Below the pieces are notes generated by a model. The model had not been told where the DNA came from. It ran no database searches and was given only the letters and a program-made list of their open reading frames with translations. From Rhodopirellula sp. (GTDB lineage: Bacteria > Planctomycetota > Planctomycetia > Pirellulales > Pirellulaceae), in NCBI GenBank assembly GCA_003513555.1, contig DOPG01000135.1, positions 1 through 7,739 on the forward strand: DNA of 7,739 nucleotides, read 5' to 3'. Within the stretch, counting starts at the first letter, position 1. Every line of letters starts with the position of its first letter. A program made the position numbers and the translations under genes. Of this stretch, positions 1-5,766 are shown piece after piece.

Positions 1-1277
1 GTTTCGGTCTGCCACCAGGTATCAACAATGGGGCACTTTTGGTTCCCAATTTTCTCGTGGTACCACATCCATGCTTCCGGATTGATTCCTTCACCGACAC
101 TGCCCAGCAGACGCAAGCTCGAAAGGTCATGCTTGTCGACATGCTCATCACCCCACTTAATGAACGCACGAATGGCGGTCGGGGCAGTGTACAAGATCGT
201 AACTTTGTACTTTTCAACCAACTCCCAAAACCGATCCTCTGCAGGATGATTGGGAGCACCTTCATACATCACACAAGTCGCTCCAGCTGAGAGCGGACCG
301 TAGACAATGTAACTGTGCCCGGTGATCCAGCCACAATCGGCAGTGCACCAGAAGATGTCATCTTCACGGTGATCAAACACCCATTCGAATGTCCGTTTGG
401 CCCAGAGGTTATACCCCGCGGTCGTATGGCGAATTCCTTTGGGCTTTCCGGTGCTTCCGGACGTGTAGAGAATGAAGAGAGTGGTTTCACTGTCGAGTGG
501 CTCAGCCGGCAGATCGCCGCTTTGCCCATCAATGGCATCATGCCACCATACATCCCGGCCTTCGGTCATCGGCACATCATCTTGCCCGATCCGCTTTAGA
601 ACCAGGCACTTTTCGACGGTCGGGGACTTCAACAGCGCCTCGTCAACTGTCTGCTTGAGTGGCAAGACCTTGCCACGCCGATGCAAACCATCAGAGGTGA
701 TGACCATCTTCGCGCCCGCGTCATTGTTTCGATCGGCAATTGACTCCGCGCTGAAGCCTGCAAAGATCACCGAATGAACTGCACCGATTCGTGCGCAAGC
801 CAACATCGCAATCGCTAACTCAGGCGTCATCGGCATATAGATACTGACCACGTCTCCCTGATTGATCCCCTGTTCGCGTAACCCTGCTGCACACTTGGCA
901 ACTTCGGTTCGCAATTCTGAGTAGGTCAACGTCCGGGTGTCGCCTGGTTCCCCCTCCCAGATGATAGCCGTCTTATCACCACGGCCCGCCTCGACATGGC
1001 GATCAAGGCAGTTGTAACTTGCATTGGTTTTTCCACCAGCAAACCACTCCACATTGGGAGCATCCCACCTGCACACCTCCTGAAATGGCTCAAACCAGTG
1101 CAAATGCTCTTCCGCCTGCTCTTTCCAGAAACCATCGCGGTCCTGAACCGCTCGGTCATACATCTGCTGGTATTGATCGGTGGATGAGAAAACGGCTTTT
1201 TCCGTGAACTCGGCTGGCGGAGGAAACGAACGATCTTCGTTAAGGACGTGGTCAATCTGACCGGAGACGTCAGTCAT
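1..1277 (-). CDS. acs: Acetyl-CoA synthetase (AMP-forming), N-terminal 425 residues, C-terminus outside window
   Basis: Activates acetate with ATP and CoA, through acetyl-AMP, to give acetyl-CoA; cytosolic, ANL adenylate-forming superfamily. The open frame starts at ATG 1277 and runs off the left edge, so about 220 residues of the usual ~650 are missing, including the C-terminal catalytic lysine region. Visible in order: an N-terminal ACS domain with FWKEQAEEHLHWFEPF (50-65); the adenylate P-loop YTSGSTGKPKG (271-281); the ACS signature around CTADCGWITGHSYIVYGPL (311-329); the acetate-pocket stretch TAPTAIR (364-370); GSVGEGINPEAW (392-403); and DTWWQTE (419-425), whose Trp limits the acyl pocket to acetate in characterised Acs enzymes. 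These residues favour acetate over longer acids. The start is the only in-frame ATG after the upstream stop at 1308-1310; no strong Shine-Dalgarno precedes it. It lies about 584 bp from the lpx cluster and is probably a separate transcription unit. Confidence 0.97.
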   Translation of the reverse strand, partial: MTDVSGQIDHVLNEDRSFPPPAEFTEKAVFSSTDQYQQMYDRAVQDRDGFWKEQAEEHLHWFEPFQEVCRWDAPNVEWFAGGKTNASYNCLDRHVEAGRGDKTAIIWEGEPGDTRTLTYSELRTEVAKCAAGLREQGINQGDVVSIYMPMTPELAIAMLACARIGAVHSVIFAGFSAESIADRNNDAGAKMVITSDGLHRRGKVLPLKQTVDEALLKSPTVEKCLVLKRIGQDDVPMTEGRDVWWHDAIDGQSGDLPAEPLDSETTLFILYTSGSTGKPKGIRHTTAGYNLWAKRTFEWVFDHREDDIFWCTADCGWITGHSYIVYGPLSAGATCVMYEGAPNHPAEDRFWELVEKYKVTILYTAPTAIRAFIKWGDEHVDKHDLSSLRLLGSVGEGINPEAWMWYHEKIGNQKCPIVDTWWQTE

Positions 1278-1861
1278 ATTTGCGAATCCAATCTCGCGAG
1301 GAATAAGTCAGTTCGGCAGGCAGTCACATACAAGCTGCATGGAGCTCCCTGCAATGCGTAGTCTAGTGGATTTTCCTTCCGCCGTTGGCCCGAAGCAACT
1401 CAAAACGGCTTCGCCCGCAAGTCACCAACACGGCCCTAAATGCCGTGATATGGCACCCATGCGACCTGTCGCCCCAAAACTCCCACTGCCTACCTTGCAC
1501 GCCGCCACGTACGATTGCACCGGCTAACGAAAGCCAAACGCCAATTCCGAGCCTCCACAAGACGACGTGGCCAACCTCAACCGATATTGGCACTGCAAAA
1601 ATCGGCCTGCGCTTGCAATTACCACGTCCATCGAGCGGGCGTCGATCCAATCCGCCTCGCCAAACGGAAGATCACCCGAACAAACCTAGCGTGCAGCTGC
1701 CACCCATCCGTAGCCAATCGCTTGGCTTAGCCAGCCCTTGAGAACCGCGTAACAGAGCAACACAAGCCTGCATCAAAACAGCCACAAACTCCGAAGGCTT
1801 CAAACTCAAACAGAGGAAACCCACGTTTGCCTTGACAATTTAGTAACGATCCGAACAGCGT
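1278..1861. other. Gene-free stretch between the oxidoreductase and acs
   Basis: No gene can be supported here. The longest open frames (minus 1363-1650, 95 codons; plus 1385-1741, 118 codons) lack a convincing ribosome binding site and resemble no family I know; the plus frame is rich in Pro, Ser and Thr, as expected from a C-rich strand. The plus strand is markedly A+C-rich, for example 64 of 90 bases in 1741-1830, so the minus strand, which is the transcribed strand of both neighbours, is G+T-rich. No tRNA-like fold or clear intrinsic terminator was seen after the oxidoreductase stop. The stretch should hold the end of the lpx transcript and the acs promoter, but I could not place either with confidence. 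Confidence 0.6.
1336..1353. promoter_or_regulatory. Imperfect 18-bp palindrome upstream of acs
   Basis: The plus strand reads TGCA-T-GGAGCTCC-C-TGCA: an 8-bp perfect palindrome (GGAGCTCC) flanked on both sides by TGCA, with one mismatched pair between. It ends about 58 bp before the acs ATG, a plausible place for a dimeric regulator to bind. No recognisable -35/-10 pair was found around it, so its role as an operator is inference only. Confidence 0.25.
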
Positions 1862-2959
1862 TCAGGCAGCTCGGCGACCTTGATGAATCCGCCGACTGCT
1901 CGCTTCGATTCTTTCGCGAACCGCTGCATGAGATCCCATTTCCAAAGTCGTTGCATTGGGATACCACGCCCGCTGCGACACGGACTCCAAGACTTGTTGC
2001 GCCAAATCGACAGCACGAGCTCCGGCGACACCATCAACCGTCGGTGAAATTCCAGTCTGGATACTGATCACAAAGTCATGCAACTCGTCAAGAATCGCGT
2101 TCCTTGGTTCCAGCTCGAGCTTTTCGCAACGCAGTCGTTCACTGAACAGTTGACCAGAATAACCGAGCGGATTGTCCGTTTCGGCTGCAAGATCAAAGTC
2201 GCGACGCACGACAGAATCACAGGGCCTGACCACCGAAAGTGCCGGTGCACCAAAGTCGATCTCTGCAAAACCATGACTGCCAAAAACCTGCATCTGCCTG
2301 GCAGGCTCGGGGCTGACCCGCGATGCTTTGACATTAGCTACCAGACCACACTCAAATTCAATTCGAGTTTCTGCCAAATCCTCGTGATCACTGATCACTG
2401 CCAGCCCGCTGGCTGAGACGGATTTTACATCCGCGTCTGTCATCGATAGGATCAAATCAAGATCATGAATCATCAAGTCCATCACAACGCCCACATCGAG
2501 GCATCTTCCCGGGAAGCTGGATGCCCTCACGGCCTCAACATACTTCACGTCGACCGCCAGTTTTTCCAAAGCGGTGAACGCTGGATTGAACCGCTCGACA
2601 TGGCCCACCTGCAGCGTCAACTTCTTCGCATTCGCCAGCGAGGAGAGACGATTCGCATCATCACGCTCAATGGTCAGCGGCTTTTCGACGAAAACATGCT
2701 TTCCAGCGTTTAACAACGTTTTAGCGATATCCGCATGCATATCAGTGGGAGCAGCAATTACCGCCGCGTCGATATCGGGCAAACAGTCGCGATAATCAGC
2801 GTAAACGGGGACGCCGAATAACTCTTCCGCATTCTTTCTCGCAGCTTCAAAGGGGTCACTCACCGCAACGAGTTTTCCCCCGTCAACCTGCCCCAGCAAC
2901 TTCGCATGTATGCGTCCAAGATGCCCGGCACCAATGACTGCGATCCGTAATTCACTCAC
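1862..2959 (-). CDS. Gfo/Idh/MocA-family NAD(P)-dependent oxidoreductase, lipid A cluster (GnnA-like candidate)
   Basis: A 365-residue sugar-type dehydrogenase, probably cytosolic. The N-terminal Rossmann fold begins with GAGHLG (10-15), followed by EKP (92-94) with the family lysine, then GHVERFNPA (119-127) and DLMIHD (161-166), which supplies the usual Asp/His active-site pair. The C-terminal half (about 125-340) is the family alpha/beta substrate domain. The start is GTG at 2959, preceded by AAGGA with 7-nt spacing, and overlaps the lpxA stop as GTGA, so translation is probably coupled to lpxA. In Acidithiobacillus ferrooxidans the family member GnnA, beside lpxA, oxidises the 3-position of UDP-GlcNAc so that GnnB can aminate it, giving amide-linked lipid A chains. 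Context makes a UDP-GlcNAc-type substrate the best guess, but no gnnB-like gene is visible here and substrate cannot be read from sequence. The protein ends QGRRAA, resembling the tails of LpxA and LpxC. Confidence 0.9.
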   Translation of the reverse strand: MSELRIAVIGAGHLGRIHAKLLGQVDGGKLVAVSDPFEAARKNAEELFGVPVYADYRDCLPDIDAAVIAAPTDMHADIAKTLLNAGKHVFVEKPLTIERDDANRLSSLANAKKLTLQVGHVERFNPAFTALEKLAVDVKYVEAVRASSFPGRCLDVGVVMDLMIHDLDLILSMTDADVKSVSASGLAVISDHEDLAETRIEFECGLVANVKASRVSPEPARQMQVFGSHGFAEIDFGAPALSVVRPCDSVVRRDFDLAAETDNPLGYSGQLFSERLRCEKLELEPRNAILDELHDFVISIQTGISPTVDGVAGARAVDLAQQVLESVSQRAWYPNATTLEMGSHAAVRERIEASSRRIHQGRRAA

Positions 2960-3765
2960 GCTGCTTTCCTTCTTTGGTCACGACCACGGCCGTGCCGTCC
3001 GTCGCTGGATTGGTCAATAGAATCAAACAAGTGTTTCAGTACTGGGCGAATGGGGCCACGATTCATCAATTCCTCACGTGCTACCTCAACTCCCACTCGG
3101 GATCGATACAGCATGCGATACGCCTTATTTAACACCTTGATGTCTTCTTCCGGATAATCATGCCGCTTCAGTCCAATCGCATTCACCGCCCGCGGTTTGG
3201 AAGGCTGGCCATCCACGATCAGGTAGGGGGGAACATCATGCAGTACCCGACTCATGCTGCTGACGAAGCTAAGCTGGCCGATGGAAGCAAAGTGATGAAC
3301 GCCCACGCCACCAGCGAGTGTTACATCATTAGCGATATGCACATGGCCACCAAGCATCCCGTTATTTGCGATCACGATTCGGTCGCCAAGCGTGCAATCG
3401 TGAGCCACATGAGTCCCGGTCATCAGAAAATTGTTATCGCCAATCCGAGTAACGCCCTGATCCTTTTCGGTACCCCGATTAACCGTGCAGTTCTCACGGA
3501 TCGTGTTGCCGTGGCCGATCTCAACACGAGTTGGTGTATTCTGATAGCTGGTGTCCTGCGGATAACCTCCAATGACACAGCCTTGAAACACATGATTATC
3601 TTCACCGAGGCTACAAACCCCTGCCATCACAACGTGATCCTCAACCCTGGTGTTGTCGCCGATCGACACGTCTGGACCAATCACACAAAAGTGGCCGATT
3701 CGGACGTTGGTACCGATCTTGGCCCGAGGGTCAACAACAGCGGTTTGAGCGATAGAAGTGCTCAT
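2956..3765 (-). CDS. lpxA: UDP-N-acetylglucosamine 3-O-acyltransferase (or UDP-GlcNAc3N N-acyltransferase)
   Basis: First step of lipid A synthesis: moves a 3-hydroxyacyl chain from ACP to the 3-position of UDP-GlcNAc in the cytosol; active as a trimer. The first ~185 of 269 residues are hexapeptide repeats forming a left-handed beta-helix, followed by a helical acetyltransferase C-terminal domain. Aligned to E. coli LpxA (offset -3), the key residues are kept: Q70, D71, H119, the catalytic base H122 (in THVAHDC), H141, H157, N195 and R201 (in GLKR). Position 170, matching acyl-ruler Gly173 of E. coli, is Ser. The ATG start has GGAG 5 nt upstream. It follows lpxC by 62 nt and overlaps the oxidoreductase start by 4 nt. 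A basic tail (about 252-269) extends past the E. coli end and finishes QRRKAA; its Arg-Arg-Lys codons also form the downstream gene's ribosome binding site. Confidence 0.96.
   Translation of the reverse strand: MSTSIAQTAVVDPRAKIGTNVRIGHFCVIGPDVSIGDNTRVEDHVVMAGVCSLGEDNHVFQGCVIGGYPQDTSYQNTPTRVEIGHGNTIRENCTVNRGTEKDQGVTRIGDNNFLMTGTHVAHDCTLGDRIVIANNGMLGGHVHIANDVTLAGGVGVHHFASIGQLSFVSSMSRVLHDVPPYLIVDGQPSKPRAVNAIGLKRHDYPEEDIKVLNKAYRMLYRSRVGVEVAREELMNRGPIRPVLKHLFDSIDQSSDGRHGRGRDQRRKAA
2967..2973 (-). promoter_or_regulatory. Shine-Dalgarno of the oxidoreductase, inside the end of lpxA
   Basis: The minus strand reads AGAAGGA, 7 nt before the GTG at 2959. It fixes a GTG start and lies within the last codons of lpxA, so ribosomes finishing lpxA could reinitiate directly (GTGA overlap). 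Confidence 0.75.
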
Positions 3766-3770
3766 TTTTG

Positions 3771-3774
3771 CTCC
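3771..3774 (-). promoter_or_regulatory. Shine-Dalgarno of lpxA
   Basis: GGAG on the minus strand with a 5-nt A-rich spacer (CAAAA) before ATG 3765. It supports this start; no alternative in-frame start nearby has a comparable site. Confidence 0.7.
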
Positions 3775-3827
3775 GTGGTCATGTGCTTTGCGTATAACGC
3801 ATTCATTTCAGGAATCCACTTTTGATG

Positions 3828-4727
3828 CTAGGCCGCTTTTCTGTGTTGTAGAAATGCTGACCCTGTCTCATGCTCTTCCTGTGCAGCCAGTTCAGCCAAC
3901 TGGCTTGCCATTTGCCCGTTTAAATGGTGTCCGCCGCGAAAGGAAGTGAATCGTCCAATCAAATCCACGCCTGCCAGTGATAAATCACCAATCAAGTCAA
4001 GTGTCTTGTGACGAGCACATTCGTTGCGGAATCGGTACTGGTTCTCAACTGGCCCCTCGGACCCAATGACCAGCAAATCCTGATTGGTCACGTGCCCAGC
4101 CAAGCCCGCCCCTCTGATTTCTTCAGCTTGAGCCTTCGTCACAAACGTCCTAGCTGATGCCACCTCTCGAATAAATCGGTCCGGTGACAACTCCACACCA
4201 AAGGCTTGAGGAGCGATCGGCGTCTGATCATCAAAGCTCAACTGGTACTCGAAATACGACTCACCAGCATACGAAGGAACGGCTTCAACCCAACCATCCA
4301 TCGTACCAATGCGATATCGATCACGAATCACCAATCGCTTACGAGGGGCAGCCTGCACGATCAAGCCGGCACTGCCCAACTGCTCCACAAACTCCAAACT
4401 GCTGCCATCAAGCGAGGGCAGCTCTTCAGCGTTGATTTCACAGATACAATTGTCAATCTCGAGCGCGTACAAGGCAGCCATCAGATGCTCAACCATCTGA
4501 AACTTCGCCTCGCCATTTGCGAGATTCGTCCTCAGACTGGCATCATACCGACGGCTGACGAGGGCTTCGCAAATAGGAATCGCTCGCAAATCAGAACGGA
4601 TCAGGCGTATACCCGTACCAAGGGCAGCGGGATGCAAAACCACCCGCACTTCCTTACCGCTCCAATAACCCCTGCCACTGACTTCACACGAGACAGCGAT
4701 CGTATGTTCGTTGCGTGAAGGATTCAC
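3828..4727 (-). CDS. lpxC: UDP-3-O-acyl-N-acetylglucosamine deacetylase
   Basis: Zinc deacetylase for the committed step of lipid A synthesis; removes the N-acetyl group from UDP-3-O-acyl-GlcNAc in the cytosol. From the GTG start it is 299 residues (E. coli, 305). Residues matching the E. coli active site are E80/H81 (EHLMAAL), H240, K241 and D244 (RHKTLD), D248 and H267 (GGHHLN); zinc ligands are H81, H240 and D244. The segment GRGYWSGK puts Trp22 at the position of E. coli His19. There is no fused FabZ domain, unlike LpxC of many Bacteroidetes. GTG 4727 is preferred because a perfect GGAGG lies 7 nt upstream and the protein then begins close to the family N-terminus. The frame stays open to TTG 4781, with ATGs at 4775 and 4760, but those would add an unmatched N-terminus and the TTG lies in a candidate terminator tail. 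The protein ends QHRKAA. Confidence 0.95.
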   Translation of the reverse strand: MNPSRNEHTIAVSCEVSGRGYWSGKEVRVVLHPAALGTGIRLIRSDLRAIPICEALVSRRYDASLRTNLANGEAKFQMVEHLMAALYALEIDNCICEINAEELPSLDGSSLEFVEQLGSAGLIVQAAPRKRLVIRDRYRIGTMDGWVEAVPSYAGESYFEYQLSFDDQTPIAPQAFGVELSPDRFIREVASARTFVTKAQAEEIRGAGLAGHVTNQDLLVIGSEGPVENQYRFRNECARHKTLDLIGDLSLAGVDLIGRFTSFRGGHHLNGQMASQLAELAAQEEHETGSAFLQHRKAA

Positions 4728-4734
4728 GCTTCGG

Positions 4735-4739
4735 CCTCC
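4735..4739 (-). promoter_or_regulatory. Strong Shine-Dalgarno that decides the lpxC start
   Basis: GGAGG on the minus strand, 7 nt before GTG 4727. None of the upstream in-frame candidates (TTG 4781, ATG 4775, ATG 4760) has an equal site, so the shorter 299-residue LpxC is preferred. Confidence 0.75.
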
Positions 4740-4779
4740 CTGCACAAAGAGTTCCAACATCCTTGCCGGAACCATGATC

Positions 4780-4811
4780 AAATAAAATGCGTGATAGCGA
4801 GCTACTCACGC
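4780..4811 (-). terminator. Candidate intrinsic terminator or attenuator between ompH and lpxC
   Basis: On the minus strand, GCGTGA pairs perfectly with TCACGC. After one bulged G the stem continues with TAG/CTA around a CTCG loop, and it is followed at once by ATTTTATTT. This is the form of a rho-independent terminator, placed 87 nt after the ompH stop and about 50 nt before the lpxC start codon. It may end the ompH transcript or act as a partial attenuator for the lpx genes. The stem could also form in plus-strand RNA, but the tail there is not U-rich. Confidence 0.5.
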
Positions 4812-4866
4812 TCAGTTTAAGAATCGCCACACAAGTGCGTGACGACTCCAAAATTTTCGCCTCACC

Positions 4867-4886
4867 GGATTGGGCCAAGCCAATCC
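4867..4886 (-). other. Perfect 7-bp inverted repeat just after the ompH stop
   Basis: Minus strand GGATTGG-CTTGGC-CCAATCC: 7 perfect pairs with a 6-nt loop, starting 12 nt past the ompH stop. No U-run follows (GGTGAGGCG comes next), so it is not a classic terminator. It could protect the ompH mRNA 3' end or act with the hairpin at 4789-4811. Confidence 0.4.
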
Positions 4887-4898
4887 AAGTCCGAAAGC

Positions 4899-5537
4899 CT
4901 AGTTTCGCTGAACACCAGGCGTGGGAGCAGTTGCCTGCTGTTCCATCTGCTTGGTCAGGTACTGCATGATCGCTTTGGTCATGTCGAGGTCCTCGTCATG
5001 ATAAACGATGTTTTTCATAACGCCGCGGATTACAGTGTCTGGCTTTTCAAGGTCCATTGCGTCACTGTTATAGCGAAGCACAAGATTGATTTTGTAGAAA
5101 TCTGCCATTACCTTCACACCAGCGGTAATACGCTCGTAATTCTGGTAGTAGATGCGGGCCTCTGCATCAGCCAATTCGCGGCGTTTGCTTGCCATCTGCA
5201 GGCGAAGCTGCGAATCACCCTCAGCGATTTGCTTCTCCAAACTGCTGTACTCAGGAGTACCAATTTTGTACTGCGGCAACTGCTCAGCCAGCTTTTTGAG
5301 TTCGCCCTGCTTGGCCTTCATCTGCGCGTCGAATGCTTTCAGATCATTCTCCACCTTCGATACTTCTGAACGAATACCGGGGTGAGTCTTGAAGATGTAA
5401 GCAACATCGACCACCGCAACACGATGACCGGCACTTGCCGTAGCCGGCTGAGCATTCTGTGCCGACACCGAAATTGGCAGTAAGGTTGTAACTGTAATGA
5501 TGGCCAACATGATGGCCGATTTGCCGAAAGATCGCAC
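4899..5537 (-). CDS. OmpH/Skp-family periplasmic chaperone
   Basis: Periplasmic holdase of the Skp family, expected to bind unfolded outer-membrane proteins on their way to BAM. From GTG 5537 the protein has 212 residues. A signal peptide occupies 1-26: MRSFGKS, then a hydrophobic core (AIMLAIITVTTLLPI) and VSA before the predicted cut. The typical OmpH opening RVAVVDVAYIF follows (39-49), then a long charged alpha-helical hairpin rich in Lys, Glu and Gln (about 60-135), which forms Skp's tentacles, and a closing beta/helix segment (about 145-197). The GTG start has AAGGAG 7 nt upstream and places the signal peptide exactly at the N-terminus. The longer reading from ATG 5618 adds 27 residues before the signal peptide with no ribosome binding site. 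lpxC begins 171 nt downstream, past a candidate terminator. In many Gram-negatives ompH/skp lies next to lpxD, fabZ and lpxA; here lpxC is next. Confidence 0.88.
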   Translation of the reverse strand: MRSFGKSAIMLAIITVTTLLPISVSAQNAQPATASAGHRVAVVDVAYIFKTHPGIRSEVSKVENDLKAFDAQMKAKQGELKKLAEQLPQYKIGTPEYSSLEKQIAEGDSQLRLQMASKRRELADAEARIYYQNYERITAGVKVMADFYKINLVLRYNSDAMDLEKPDTVIRGVMKNIVYHDEDLDMTKAIMQYLTKQMEQQATAPTPGVQRN

Positions 5538-5544
5538 GTCCGCT

Positions 5545-5550
5545 CTCCTT
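5545..5550 (-). promoter_or_regulatory. Shine-Dalgarno that decides the ompH start
   Basis: AAGGAG on the minus strand, 7 nt before GTG 5537. With the signal peptide directly after it, this favours the 212-residue protein over a 239-residue reading from ATG 5618. Confidence 0.75.
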
Positions 5551-5573
5551 GCGTTGTGGGTGCGTTGTTCTCC

Positions 5574-5589
5574 GAATGCTTTCGCATTC
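5574..5589 (-). other. 6-bp hairpin with GAAA tetraloop in the ompH leader
   Basis: Minus strand GAATGC-GAAA-GCATTC: a perfect 6-bp stem closed by a GNRA-type tetraloop, 36 nt upstream of GTG 5537 and outside the coding region if that start is right. The surrounding 229-bp gap (5538-5766) holds no other supported gene. The motif may be an RNA structural element in the leader or chance. Confidence 0.35.
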
Positions 5590-5766
5590 TCCCAACCAAT
5601 TCCGGCGTCCATCGCCACGGTGGGAAACTCTTACCGATCCGCTGGCCCGAGGGGCTGGCGATTCGATTCGAGTCGGATTCTGTCACCAATTCTTGTAGAC
5701 GTAAAGGTTGAAATCGCTGAACACCACGCTCAGCCCAAAAAAAATCTGATTGAATTGGCAGCAAAC

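Noticed and set aside
1363..1650. Minus-strand open frame of 95 codons in the acs-oxidoreductase gap
   Set aside because: Has a short hydrophobic stretch but no Shine-Dalgarno and no family resemblance; composition reflects the G+T-rich strand.
1625..1665. Segment with a T-loop-like TCGATCC flanked by GC-rich bases, considered as a tRNA remnant
   Set aside because: No matching acceptor, D-arm or anticodon arm could be found.
1840..1885. Possible frameshift at the end of the oxidoreductase, because another frame reads on as GGFIKVAELPERCSDRY
   Set aside because: The annotated frame ends QGRRAA, matching the tails of LpxC and LpxA, so the intact frame is the better reading.
3762..3806. 14-codon mini-ORF between lpxC and lpxA whose TGA overlaps the lpxA ATG
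   Set aside because: Its ATG lacks a clear ribosome binding site and the reading covers lpxA's own Shine-Dalgarno; an ORF this short is expected by chance.
3160..3825. Long plus-strand open frame (221 codons) opposite almost all of lpxA
   Set aside because: It mirrors the repetitive hexapeptide codons of lpxA, has no ribosome binding site or recognisable domain, and the minus-strand gene is certain.
4206..4718. Plus-strand open frame (170 codons) opposite lpxC
   Set aside because: Antisense shadow of a well-supported gene; no motif or start signal.
4839..5369. Plus-strand open frame (176 codons) opposite ompH
   Set aside because: Its Leu-rich, Phe/Cys-containing look comes from reading Lys/Glu/Gln coiled-coil codons backwards.
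5716..5744. Inverted repeat GCTGA/TCAGC next to a run of eight A (plus) or T (minus), considered as a terminator after the M28 gene
   Set aside because: On the minus strand the T-run comes before the hairpin, and on the plus strand the tail is A, so neither direction fits an intrinsic terminator.
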